A stretch of DNA of 64,000 nucleotides from Hydrogenophaga sp. PAMC20947. GTDB taxonomy: Bacteria > Pseudomonadota > Gammaproteobacteria > Burkholderiales > Burkholderiaceae_C. The notes beneath the pieces are model-generated. The model did not search any database. It was not told where the DNA came from and worked only from the letters and a program-made list of their open reading frames with translations. The translations under genes were made by a program, and so were the position numbers. Shown piece by piece: positions 7,294-15,224 of the stretch (its first letter is position 1; each line of letters opens with the position of its first letter). Where the stretch lies: NCBI RefSeq assembly GCF_004795855.1, contig NZ_CP039252.1, positions 2,356,001 to 2,420,000 of the forward strand, in the 5' to 3' direction.

Positions 7294-8232
7294 ATGAATA
7301 TCCAACTCCTGCAGAACTGCATCTTCGAGCACCAATTCGAGCGCCCGATCCCTGGGTTCGAAATGCTGGATTTTCGTCAAAATCCCCATCCGGAATGGCG
7401 TGAGTTCCAGATTTTCGAGCAGCTGTATCGTGAAGGGCGGCACCAAACAGTTGATGTCCTTGGCGCAGTCTCAAGCCGTTTCTTGGCCAAAGGCCTGCTG
7501 GATGGTCATGAGGTACGACGCTGGATCGAGCAAACCCCGGGACGGGATGTCTATTTCGTCAATCCATTCCCACAAAGAGTCTATGACAGCTTCAACTCCA
7601 GCGCCCGGATGCCACTGAGCTTCGATGATCCAGACATGCTCAAACGGTTTCAACTGGTTCTAAACACGGCGCGGGTTCCATTGAGTTTTGAAGCGCTGGG
7701 GCGTCAACACCATGGCAATCATGGCATGAGCAGCTACTGGTTCGGTACTCCCCGGTTCTGGGAGAGGCTCATGACCGACCTCGTTCTTCCGGTGCTTCGA
7801 CTCAACGCAGGGGAATTGGGGTCAGAACTCCACGGCTTTCTTTACCAACCTGTCAACTATTACGGGCTGGCTGCGCACCGACCCGGCGCCTTGCCATTTC
7901 TGCTTGAGCTTGCCACCAATCTGTATATTCAGGCTGAATTTTCCGACCACGCGCTGTTCTACTCGCACACGCGCGCGCAGGTCTTGGAGCGCTGCATCTT
8001 TCCGTTTGACCGCGACTTGGTGAATCTCTTTGGTGACGAGGTGGATGCGATGGATGCATGCGGCATCTATGACAGCAAAGCCATGGCGTACTTCCAGTCG
8101 GCATCGCACCACAGCACCATGGGGGCGCTGGCCTACATGAATCGTCACGTGGTCAATTTTGACCATGGTGATCCTCGACCCCACCTTCCCTGGTTCCAGA
8201 CCAACAAAGTCAAAGACCCCCATGAGCACTGA
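7294..8232 (+). CDS. Uncharacterised protein, paralogue 1 of a tandem pair
   Basis: A 312-residue protein without signal peptide or membrane segments. It shares a block order with the next gene: HPEWREFQIFEQLYREGRHQ, then a GAVSSRFLAKGLLDGHEV stretch, DVYFVNPFPQ, a SFEALGRQHHGNHGMSSYWFGTPRFWERLM region and late aromatic segments. From memory, proteins of this type occur near glycosyltransferase genes in proteobacteria, but I cannot name a domain, and no glycosyltransferase is present here. Overlap with the next gene (11 bp) suggests coexpression. Codon use is less GC-rich than the sox genes, consistent with acquisition. Function unknown. Confidence 0.75.
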   Translation: MNIQLLQNCIFEHQFERPIPGFEMLDFRQNPHPEWREFQIFEQLYREGRHQTVDVLGAVSSRFLAKGLLDGHEVRRWIEQTPGRDVYFVNPFPQRVYDSFNSSARMPLSFDDPDMLKRFQLVLNTARVPLSFEALGRQHHGNHGMSSYWFGTPRFWERLMTDLVLPVLRLNAGELGSELHGFLYQPVNYYGLAAHRPGALPFLLELATNLYIQAEFSDHALFYSHTRAQVLERCIFPFDRDLVNLFGDEVDAMDACGIYDSKAMAYFQSASHHSTMGALAYMNRHVVNFDHGDPRPHLPWFQTNKVKDPHEH

Positions 8233-9103
8233 ACGCCGAGTCATCATTCACGAGCCCCTTTGGGAGCCAGGACAGGCACTGACCGATCCATGCTTCGCTC
8301 CCCTGAGGCTGCCCGACAACCGGCATGCGGACTGGCGCGAGTTTCGTATTTTTGTTGATTTTTTCCGCAAGGGAGGCCATCAGGGAGCCGATTTGACCGG
8401 GATCTTCTCGCCAAAATTCCGATTGAAATCTGGCTTGACAGGACAGGATTTTCTACAATTCTCCTCACGCCAACTCGATGCAGATGTGTGCTTCATCAAC
8501 GTTTTCCCGAGATTGCTTTACACCTCATACAACGTGTGGATGCAGGGCGAATCTGTCCACCCAGGATTGACCGAGCGCGCACAAGGCTTGCTCAATGCCG
8601 CGGGTATTGACTGGGATCTCTCAACCGTCCCTCGTCATGACAAAAGGACCCTCTGCTACGGCAACTTTTGGGTGGCTACGCCTGCATTCTGGGAAGCCTT
8701 TGTGGGCAAGGTGCTTGACCCTATCGCGCGATTCCTTGAAGAGACACCGGAGGCACCCATTGGCGTTTCCGTATTTGATCCCGCGAAATACATTGTCAAA
8801 GCACCGTATCTGCCTTTTATTGTCGAACGCCTGTTTTCAACATTTTTATCACTCAATCCGAGCTACCGAACCGCCCCGTATCCACTACCACCCGACGCCG
8901 CCATGATGTCATGTGTGAATGAGTTTCAACAGGTCAGCCTGCGCCACCTTCAACCAGCCGTTGACAGCGCAGACGCCAAGGGCTCTTTTGACGAAGATCT
9001 CATCAAGACACAAGCTGTACTGGGCCAATTGTCAACAATTTACAGCGACCTGTACTATCAAATACACCCGCACCCCCATCTCCCGGCGCCGCCGCGCAGC
9101 TGA
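8222..9103 (+). CDS. Uncharacterised protein, paralogue 2 of a tandem pair
   Basis: A 293-residue protein. The start at 8222 (MSTERRVIIHEPLW) is preferred over an upstream ATG at 8159 because it aligns with the paralogue N-terminus; it lies inside the last codons of the upstream gene, suggesting translational coupling. Shared blocks are HADWREFRIFVDFFRKGGHQ, TGIFSPKFRLKSGL, ADVCFINVFPRLLYTSYN and CYGNFWVATPAFWEAFV. Conservation of W-REF-IF, F-P-L/V-Y and the FW pair in both copies marks probable structural or active-site positions. No known fold is recognised and function is unknown. Confidence 0.75.
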   Translation: MSTERRVIIHEPLWEPGQALTDPCFAPLRLPDNRHADWREFRIFVDFFRKGGHQGADLTGIFSPKFRLKSGLTGQDFLQFSSRQLDADVCFINVFPRLLYTSYNVWMQGESVHPGLTERAQGLLNAAGIDWDLSTVPRHDKRTLCYGNFWVATPAFWEAFVGKVLDPIARFLEETPEAPIGVSVFDPAKYIVKAPYLPFIVERLFSTFLSLNPSYRTAPYPLPPDAAMMSCVNEFQQVSLRHLQPAVDSADAKGSFDEDLIKTQAVLGQLSTIYSDLYYQIHPHPHLPAPPRS

Positions 9104-9411
9104 GCGCCAGGGAGGCGCTGCATACCCCTCGGCGATGGGCGTTCAGATTCAAAACAGGATGGCTGGCGGTGCCTGCTAGGCGTGTCGTGTGCCGGGTGCA
9201 TACGCAAGCCAACAAGTGCGTCAGACGCCTTATTTAGGTCGCTCCCTTGCGGACCGTGGTTTTGCGGGCCTACACTCCGGATGCAGGTTTTGTTGCACAG
9301 CTAGGCTGACCTCGGAATGCACACCTCGTGCTTCATCCCGCAAAAACCACGCCGCGCACGTTGGGTTTATCCGGCGCTTCCCTAGCCGCAGCCCGCGCGC
9401 GACCTTTGGAC
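9104..9411. other. Intergenic region with long imperfect inverted repeat
   Basis: 308 bp between the second paralogue and soxB, which converge. GTGGTTTTGCGGG (9256-9268) pairs with CCCGCAAAAACCAC (9337-9350), one extra A on the right. AGGCGT (9179-9184) and ACGCCT (9225-9230) form a second smaller palindrome. There is no gene. It could act as a convergent terminator or be a remnant of the boundary of the inserted block. Confidence 0.45.
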
Positions 9412-11136
9412 TTAGCCAGCCATACCAGGATTGCCCCCCATGCCGATCAGCTTGGGCGTGTTGAGCTTGCGAGGGGCAATGGTCTTGTGGTTCTTGAAGA
9501 AAGCTTCCATCACATCCCAGATCGGCTCGCCCGTGGCGCCTTCGGCCACAGGCGCCCAGCCGGCGACCTTGTAGGTTTTGTCGGCGTCGATGGGCTTGCC
9601 TTTGAGCATCATGTTGCTGATGCGCTTGCCAGAGTCGGCCTTGGGGTCACAGGTGTAGGCCAGTCCGCCCACGCGCACCATGTCACCGCCCTGCTGGTAG
9701 TAAGGGTCGGGGTTGAAGAGGTTGTCGCAGACATCTTCCAGCACGGTCTTGATGGTTTCACCCGACATTTCATTGAGGGTGCTGGCGGGATAGGTGATCG
9801 CCACCTGGTCCATCATGAGCTCACGGGTAATCGCCTGACCCGGGAGGATGGTCGTGCCCCAGCGGAACCCGGGTGAAAACGCCAGGTCAGCGCCCTTCAC
9901 TTCCATCAAGGCATCGACGATGAGCTGGTCCCATGAACCGTTGAAGTTGCCGCGGCGGTAGAGCAGCCCTTCTGATACTGCAAGCGTTTCTTCCAGCTTG
10001 CCTTTGAAGGGCGCGCGGACTTTCTCGATGTAGGCCTGCATTTCGGTATCGGCCGGCAACAGATTGGCGAATACGGGCAGCAGCTTGTAGCGGAAGTCTT
10101 GTACCTTGCCACCGCGCACGTCAAAGTCGAGCACGCCCAAAAACTTGCTGTTGGAACCGGCGTTGGTGACCAGGGTCTGGCCGCTGGCGTTTTTGACCAC
10201 GATGGGCGCCGGCATGCCGTCATGGGTGTGCCCACCCAGAATGGCATCGATACCGGTCACGCGGGAGGCCATCTTGATGTCTACGTCCATGCCGTTGTGC
10301 GAGATCACAACGACGGCCTGGGCGCCTTTGGAGCGCGCCTCGTCGACCATCTTTTGCATGTTGTCGTCCTGGATGCCGAACGCCCAGTTCGACACCATGT
10401 GGCGGGGGTTGGCGATCGGGGTGTAGGGGAAAGCCTGGCCGATCACGGCCACAGGCACACCGTTCATTTCCTTGATCACATAGGGCTTGAACACCGGGTC
10501 GCCGAAATCGTTGGTCTTGACGTTTTGAGCCAGGAAATCGAGCTGCCCGCCGAAATCTTTTTCGATGATTTCCTTGACGCGTTTCTCACCCAGGGTGAAT
10601 TCCCAATGCGCGCTCATGGCGTTGACGCCCAACAACTTGCAGGCATCGACCATGTCCTGGCCGTTGGTCCAAAGGGCCGTCGCGCTGCCCTGCCAGGTGT
10701 CTCCGCCGTCGAGCAGCATCGCGTAGGGGCGGCTGGCCTTCATCTGCTTGACCAAGGTGGCCAGGTGAGCAAAACCACCCACCTTGCCGTAGGTTTTGGC
10801 GGCCTTCTCGAAGTTGAGGTAAGTGAATGCATGCGCTTCAGGTGTGCCCGGGCGGATCTTGAAATACTTGAGCAGCTCCTCACCCACCAGGTGGGGCGGG
10901 CGGCCAAGCGCTTCGGCCACACCCAGATTCATATTGGGCTCGCGGAAGTAGATCGGCATGAGCTGCGCGTGGCAGTCGGTGAAATGCAGGAAGCTCACAT
11001 TGCCAAATTTGGGCAGATCGTAAAGGGCTTGCCCTGCCCCGGGCTTGCCCGCCAGCACATCTTTGTGATCCAGGGCCATGCCACCGGCGCTGGCGACAGC
11101 CAGGACCTGCATGAATTCACGACGACTGAAGCTCAT
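9412..11136 (-). CDS. soxB: Thiosulfohydrolase SoxB
   Basis: A 574-residue periplasmic di-manganese enzyme that hydrolyses the sulfone sulfur from SoxY-bound cysteine S-thiosulfonate as sulfate. A twin-arginine signal (SRREFMQVLAVASAGG) opens the protein. Metallophosphatase motifs follow: LHFTDCHAQ (about residue 55), LLDGGDTWQGSAT, MSAHWEFTLG, SHNGMDVD and GGHTHDGMP. A C-terminal 5'-nucleotidase domain follows (about 380-540). The start at 11136 is chosen because AAGGAA is 7 nt upstream; an ATG 6 bp earlier sits too close to it. A hairpin and a putative operator upstream suggest it can be transcribed separately from soxX. Last gene of the sox cluster. Confidence 0.96.
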   Translation of the reverse strand: MSFSRREFMQVLAVASAGGMALDHKDVLAGKPGAGQALYDLPKFGNVSFLHFTDCHAQLMPIYFREPNMNLGVAEALGRPPHLVGEELLKYFKIRPGTPEAHAFTYLNFEKAAKTYGKVGGFAHLATLVKQMKASRPYAMLLDGGDTWQGSATALWTNGQDMVDACKLLGVNAMSAHWEFTLGEKRVKEIIEKDFGGQLDFLAQNVKTNDFGDPVFKPYVIKEMNGVPVAVIGQAFPYTPIANPRHMVSNWAFGIQDDNMQKMVDEARSKGAQAVVVISHNGMDVDIKMASRVTGIDAILGGHTHDGMPAPIVVKNASGQTLVTNAGSNSKFLGVLDFDVRGGKVQDFRYKLLPVFANLLPADTEMQAYIEKVRAPFKGKLEETLAVSEGLLYRRGNFNGSWDQLIVDALMEVKGADLAFSPGFRWGTTILPGQAITRELMMDQVAITYPASTLNEMSGETIKTVLEDVCDNLFNPDPYYQQGGDMVRVGGLAYTCDPKADSGKRISNMMLKGKPIDADKTYKVAGWAPVAEGATGEPIWDVMEAFFKNHKTIAPRKLNTPKLIGMGGNPGMAG

Positions 11137-11146
11137 AAACATTCCT

Positions 11147-11166
11147 TATCAATTGATTGCTGATAT
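11147..11166 (-). promoter_or_regulatory. Putative SoxR-type operator before soxB
   Basis: On the minus strand it reads ATATCAGCAATCAATTGATA, with TATCA/TGATA arms. It shares ATATNRGCAATCAAT with the site upstream of soxR (17003-17028) and partly with 14074-14088. It lies directly upstream of the soxB ribosome site. Confidence 0.5.
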
Positions 11167-11221
11167 TTGCGCCAAATTTTTTTGTGACGCCCTCCCCGAC
11201 CACCGCGGGTCTCGGGAGCAA

Positions 11222-11249
11222 TCGGTGCGGCGCCGCAGCGCCGCACCGA
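11222..11249 (-). terminator. Perfect 12-bp hairpin between soxX and soxB
   Basis: TCGGTGCGGCGC pairs fully with GCGCCGCACCGA around a CGCA loop. No T-run follows on the minus strand, so it may slow or stabilise transcripts rather than end them. It separates soxX from soxB. Confidence 0.55.
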
Positions 11250-11256
11250 CGGGACA

Positions 11257-11904
11257 TCACTTGTTCACAGGCGAGGCCGGATCCAGCAACAAGGCCATCA
11301 CGTCCTTGATCTGCTGCTCTTCCAGAATGTCGTTGTGACCAAAGCGGGGCATCAGGGAACACGCATTGGTTGCGCGGGCGTTCCACATCTTGGCCCAGGT
11401 GTACTTCACGATTTCCATGCCTGCGGGACTGTCGGGATTGGTGACACCTCGCAACTTGCCGTAGTTGTAGAGGCTGGGGCCAATCGTTCCAAAGGAAATT
11501 TCTTCCTTGGTGATCTGGTGGCAGTTGTAGCAGTTGCCACCGTTGTCGCGGTCGGCCTTGTCGCTCCAGCTCAAGCCTTTGCCGCTCTGGGCCACTTTTT
11601 CACCGGCCTTCCAGTCGCCGAGGTATTTGCCGTCAGCGGGCCACTTGATCGTTTTCATGCTGGTGTCTTCGACCACCTTGGTCATCTTCTCGTCCAGCGG
11701 CTTGCCAGCCACATCGGCTTCACTGCACAGGCGGTTGGCTTCGTCTTGGTTCAGGCGATCCAGCGTGGCAATGCCCTTGGCCTGGAATGAAGATTTCAAG
11801 ACATCAGCGGTCAGTTGATCGACGTTGCTGCCGGACGAAGAAGCCGAGCAAGCGGCGAGCACCGTCGTGGCAAGTGCGATCAGGGCAATGTTGGTTTTTT
11901 TCAT
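11257..11904 (-). CDS. soxX: Sulfur oxidation c-type cytochrome SoxX
   Basis: A 215-residue protein forming with SoxA the SoxAX complex, which couples thiosulfate oxidatively to the SoxY cysteine. The signal peptide ends in LAAC, a possible lipobox. A single haem site NCYNCHQ is at about residue 125, and the distal Met ligand in CSLMPRFGHN. It is longer than minimal SoxX because of an insertion before the haem site (residues 30-110), as in other beta-proteobacterial forms. It is 14 bp downstream of soxA in the same operon. Confidence 0.93.
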   Translation of the reverse strand: MKKTNIALIALATTVLAACSASSSGSNVDQLTADVLKSSFQAKGIATLDRLNQDEANRLCSEADVAGKPLDEKMTKVVEDTSMKTIKWPADGKYLGDWKAGEKVAQSGKGLSWSDKADRDNGGNCYNCHQITKEEISFGTIGPSLYNYGKLRGVTNPDSPAGMEIVKYTWAKMWNARATNACSLMPRFGHNDILEEQQIKDVMALLLDPASPVNK

Positions 11905-11918
11905 ATTCTGTCTCCTGT

Positions 11919-12734
11919 TCAGCGCTTGATGGCGGGCACGGCGGACTCAGAACCCTTGGAGTTCACGCCCATGTAGATCGACAGTGCCAAGGTGGCATCG
12001 CTGCCGAACTTGGGCTCGGGGAAGCGCTGCTGGCGGTAGCAATCGTTCAAGCGCTTCTGCATGGTCCAGAGCTGGGCGTTGGACACGCGGTAAGCAGGCC
12101 AGGCGGCAAAGCCCACGCCATCACCCGGATTCACCGTCAGGTTGGGCAGGTCTTGCAGACGGATGCGCTTGTTGTCCTGGCCGTGGCAGGTGGCGCATGC
12201 GAAATCGTGTGGGCCGCTGCGCATGAAGAACAGGCGCTTGCCCACTTCATACATGTTCTTTTCTTGATCGTGGGCTTGCGGCAGGTTGATACGCATGCCT
12301 TTGGACGCAGTGGCGACGTAGGTCGTCATGGCCACCATGTTCGCACTTTCACCTTTGCCGTAAGACGCGTTCACCAGGTCGTCGGCCTTGAACCCCTGCA
12401 AGGTTTCCATGCAGGTGATCAGGCGCATTTCCAGATCCTGGATACGACCGGTATCAGCGAAGTACCTGGGCATCTCAACAAACGCGCCTTTGATCACGCC
12501 CGGGCCTTTGCCCAGATCGCATTGTTCGAGCGTGGCGTTCTTCGGCCCGCGTTTGGTTTTCCAGAGCTCTTCGCCCTTCATCTCATACAGTTCGGCAGGG
12601 TTGCCGTCTTGCAGCATTTCGCGGTATTTCGCGATGGCATCAGCGGTTGCGTCTTGCCCCTGAGCCGAGCCGATGACCCCGGCGGTCATGACAGCCGCCG
12701 CAAGAATATGGCGAATAGCCTTGGTTTTTTTCAT
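11919..12734 (-). CDS. soxA: L-cysteine S-thiosulfotransferase subunit SoxA
   Basis: A 271-residue periplasmic cytochrome subunit of SoxAX. The signal peptide ends about AQG. Only one CxxCH is visible (FACATCHGQDN); the position of the second haem in dihaem SoxA instead has a lone Cys (LITCMETLQGF), so this is a monohaem-type SoxA. The active-site/ligand Cys is in NDCYRQQRFPEP, near the C-terminal GSDATLALSIYMG. Upstream of soxX and downstream of soxZ on the same strand. Confidence 0.93.
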   Translation of the reverse strand: MKKTKAIRHILAAAVMTAGVIGSAQGQDATADAIAKYREMLQDGNPAELYEMKGEELWKTKRGPKNATLEQCDLGKGPGVIKGAFVEMPRYFADTGRIQDLEMRLITCMETLQGFKADDLVNASYGKGESANMVAMTTYVATASKGMRINLPQAHDQEKNMYEVGKRLFFMRSGPHDFACATCHGQDNKRIRLQDLPNLTVNPGDGVGFAAWPAYRVSNAQLWTMQKRLNDCYRQQRFPEPKFGSDATLALSIYMGVNSKGSESAVPAIKR

Positions 12735-12819
12735 CTGGAGGTCTCCTGTTACTTATTGACAGTGAAAAGTCAAAAACGGCCAGCGACAAGAGTGGCTGGC
12801 CGTTTGCACCGGCGCCCGA

Positions 12820-13131
12820 TCAGGCGATGGTGGCTTCGTCAGAACGCGAGTCGCCCTTGTTGTCGCTCCACTTCACGGTCACTTTGTCGCCCTTGGCTGC
12901 ACCCTTGAACTTGAAAGACAAGAAGGGGTTCTGCGACACAGAGCCACTGAACATGGCCTTCAGAACAGACTTGCCGTTGTGGGTGGCTTCGACATCCTGG
13001 ATGAAGTGGGCCGGAATGAGCGCGCCGGCAGCGTCTTTGCGGGTGCCGGGCTCCATGATGTGTGCCATGAGCACGCGGACAGTGGTTTCGTCGCCTGCGA
13101 GAGCGGCGCGGATGCGCATCGGATCAGCCAT
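12820..13131 (-). CDS. soxZ: Thiosulfate oxidation carrier subunit SoxZ
   Basis: A 103-residue beta-sandwich protein without signal peptide, starting MADPMRIRAALAGDETTVRVLMAHIMEPG. It is typical SoxZ in length and sequence. It forms a heterodimer with SoxY and is exported with it by the Tat pathway through the SoxY signal. It lies directly after soxY (65-bp gap). Confidence 0.95.
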   Translation of the reverse strand: MADPMRIRAALAGDETTVRVLMAHIMEPGTRKDAAGALIPAHFIQDVEATHNGKSVLKAMFSGSVSQNPFLSFKFKGAAKGDKVTVKWSDNKGDSRSDEATIA

Positions 13132-13196
13132 GATGGACTCCTGAATCTATATAAGTGAATTGAAAACGAAACACTGGGGTTTTGATGGGGGGGCGA

Positions 13197-13652
13197 TCAG
13201 CCGCCACAACCGCCCAGGGTGACCTTGGTTTCCTTGACGGCAGAAAAAAGCTTGCCATCGGCGCGGACCACAGCGACCACGTTCGTGCTCTGGCCCATCT
13301 TCACGCGGGTCTGTATGTCAGCGGCGGTCCCAGCGGGGAGCATGAACGCGCACGACATGGGCGTGGGGTTCTTCTCAACGATCAGGTAAATGTCGGTGGT
13401 GTTGGGCAGCTTGGAGATGCAACCAACAGGCACCACAGCGCCGTTTTCAGCGATGTCTGGAGACACCACGGAAACCTGATCGCTGGTGGCCGGCGTGCCA
13501 CCGATGGCCTTGAGGGCCTCGTCAAGCGTTTTGACGGCAAATGCGGAACGGTCAACCGCAGCTTGAGCCTGGCTCTGGGTAATGATGCCCAGCGAAACCA
13601 GGGTGGCGAAAGCGCCCGTGGTCTTGATGGCGGTGCGGCGAGAATTGTTCAT
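13197..13652 (-). CDS. soxY: Sulfur carrier protein SoxY
   Basis: A 151-residue protein. The N-terminal RRTAIKTTGAFATLVSLG is a Tat-type signal. The protein ends in the swinging arm LGGCGG, whose Cys carries the covalently bound sulfur intermediates passed between SoxAX, SoxB and SoxCD. It is preceded by the small cytochrome gene and followed by soxZ. Confidence 0.96.
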   Translation of the reverse strand: MNNSRRTAIKTTGAFATLVSLGIITQSQAQAAVDRSAFAVKTLDEALKAIGGTPATSDQVSVVSPDIAENGAVVPVGCISKLPNTTDIYLIVEKNPTPMSCAFMLPAGTAADIQTRVKMGQSTNVVAVVRADGKLFSAVKETKVTLGGCGG

Positions 13653-13694
13653 GTCGAACTCCTTGTGAGTGAATGCAGTTGCTGTGAATGAAGT

Positions 13695-14033
13695 TTACTT
13701 GTCTGGAGCGCCGGCGAGTACCCAGGCGGCCAGCAATCTGAGCTCGTCGTCCTTCAGGCCGGGCTGCGGCGGCATGGGCACAGGGCCGTAAATACCAGAG
13801 CCACCCGACCGGATGCGTGCGGCGACTTTTTCCACCGCATCGGCTTGACCTTGGTGCTTGGCGGCCACATCTTTGTAGGCGGGTCCGACCAGTTTTTTAT
13901 CGACCGCATGGCATGCCAGGCAGGCGCTTTTGGACGCCAGTGCTTTTGCAGCAGCAGCGTCCAGCGCGAAGGCTCCCGTCGAAGCCAGCAAGGCCGACGT
14001 TGCCAGCACGATCTGTTTGAAATCCATGTTCAT
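13695..14033 (-). CDS. Monohaem class I cytochrome c in the sox operon
   Basis: A 112-residue periplasmic cytochrome with signal peptide ending in GAFA. The haem site is SACLACHAVD and the Met ligand lies in GPVPMPPQPGL, as in cytochrome c551-type proteins. It sits between soxD and soxY and closely resembles the C-terminal haem domain of SoxD (shared GSG-GPVPMP-QP-LKD pattern), suggesting origin by duplication. It is probably an electron acceptor of SoxCD or SoxAX (SoxE-like role); that is inference. A motif shared with the soxR upstream region lies at 14074-14088. Confidence 0.85.
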   Translation of the reverse strand: MNMDFKQIVLATSALLASTGAFALDAAAAKALASKSACLACHAVDKKLVGPAYKDVAAKHQGQADAVEKVAARIRSGGSGIYGPVPMPPQPGLKDDELRLLAAWVLAGAPDK

Positions 14034-14073
14034 AGCTTAGAAGCTCCTTTGGTAAAAATGTATGGGGTTAACG

Positions 14074-14088
14074 AGCAATTGCCCATAT
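14074..14088 (-). promoter_or_regulatory. Putative SoxR-type half site before the sox cytochrome
   Basis: On the minus strand it reads ATATGGGCAATTGCT, similar to ATATAGGCAATCAAT upstream of soxR. It lies in the 102-bp gap between soxD and the cytochrome, 41 bp before the start. Confidence 0.35.
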
Positions 14089-14135
14089 CAATGAATAAGC
14101 ACAAAGCGTTATTACCTATTTCCTGAGATGGGGCT

Positions 14136-15224
14136 TCAGGGCGCGCCGGCTGCGATCCACCGGGCGATGGCTTGGGCATCTTCGTCCTTCAGCTGGGGTT
14201 GCGCTGGCATGGGCACAGGTCCAAACACGCCTGAGCCACCGGCCTTGATCTTGCTCACCAGGTAGGCCTCCAGATCGGCCTTGCCTTTGTGCTTGGCAGC
14301 GATTTCGTTGAAGCCAGGCCCCACGATCTTGTTCTTCACGCCGTGGCAGGCGGTACACGCGTTGCTTGCGAGCAAAGCCTTGACATCGCCACCTTCGGCC
14401 GCGGATGCTGCGGCCAGGACAGCTTTGGGAGCCGGCACTGAACCGACGGAGCCTTTGGGCGGTGGCTGGGTGGTGTCGGCGCCGCGCACAGGGCCGATCA
14501 GGCGGTTTTGCTCGGCCACGTTGCCATGGGCATCGCGCGCAAAAGCTGGCAGCGAGGAGTGCACCGTGGGATCGACTTCGCAGTTCTTCATGCAAGCCAC
14601 GTTGTTCACATCGCCCTTGCCATTGACTTTCCACAACGGCTCATAGAACACCATGCCGTTGCGGTTAGGCATGCGCTGCTGCACCTCAGCCATGTTCTTG
14701 TCGCTTAGCGTGAAATCGGCTGGAACGATGGAAGCGAGGTTGAGCAGATAGGCGGTCACACCGTAGACCTCATCGGCTGTCAGCGACTTCGGCGCGTTCC
14801 AGGGCATGGCCCGGTTGATGTAGTCCCAGAGGGTGGACAGGGTCGCCACCTTCATGATGGTGGTTTTCTGGGGGACGATGCTCTTGCCCTCTGCCAGCCC
14901 TTTCACGTGACCGGTCTTGATGTCGTCGGCGGTGGTGCCACCGATGATGGGTGTGAACACTTCATTGGACTCCCCAAATATGCCGTGGCAAGAGGCACAT
15001 TTGTCTTCCCAGACATTGGTGCCCATGTTCACCGAGCCCGATCCCTTCGGCAAGCCTTTGAAGTCGGGGCGGACATCGATATCCCAGGCCTTCACTTCGG
15101 CTGGCGTGGCATCGCGGCCCAGGTTGTGCCAGGCAGGATCTGCGGCCGACGCCCAGCCAGACGCCAGCAAGGCGGTGGCCAGGACAATGGCTTGAGTGGT
15201 TTGTTGGAGTGGAGTTTTCATCAA
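14136..15224 (-). CDS. soxD: Sulfane dehydrogenase cytochrome subunit SoxD
   Basis: A 362-residue dihaem periplasmic cytochrome of the SoxCD sulfur dehydrogenase, which removes six electrons from the SoxY-bound sulfane sulfur. The signal peptide ends about SAAD. The first haem site is KCASCHGIFGE (about 75) and the second NACTACHGVKN (about 292), with GPVPMPAQPQLKDED supplying the second axial Met. A Pro/Ala linker separates the domains. The start overlaps the soxC stop by 4 bp (ATGA), indicating coupling. Confidence 0.94.
   Translation of the reverse strand: MMKTPLQQTTQAIVLATALLASGWASAADPAWHNLGRDATPAEVKAWDIDVRPDFKGLPKGSGSVNMGTNVWEDKCASCHGIFGESNEVFTPIIGGTTADDIKTGHVKGLAEGKSIVPQKTTIMKVATLSTLWDYINRAMPWNAPKSLTADEVYGVTAYLLNLASIVPADFTLSDKNMAEVQQRMPNRNGMVFYEPLWKVNGKGDVNNVACMKNCEVDPTVHSSLPAFARDAHGNVAEQNRLIGPVRGADTTQPPPKGSVGSVPAPKAVLAAASAAEGGDVKALLASNACTACHGVKNKIVGPGFNEIAAKHKGKADLEAYLVSKIKAGGSGVFGPVPMPAQPQLKDEDAQAIARWIAAGAP

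Noticed and set aside
6936..7322. 128-residue minus-strand ORF between the lipoprotein and first paralogue
   Set aside because: Low-complexity, overlaps the next gene's start and a hairpin; no coding signal.
9179..9360. Integron attC-like site
   Set aside because: Palindromic blocks exist but lack the conserved GTTRRRY/RYYYAAC core sites, and there is no integrase of the IntI type.
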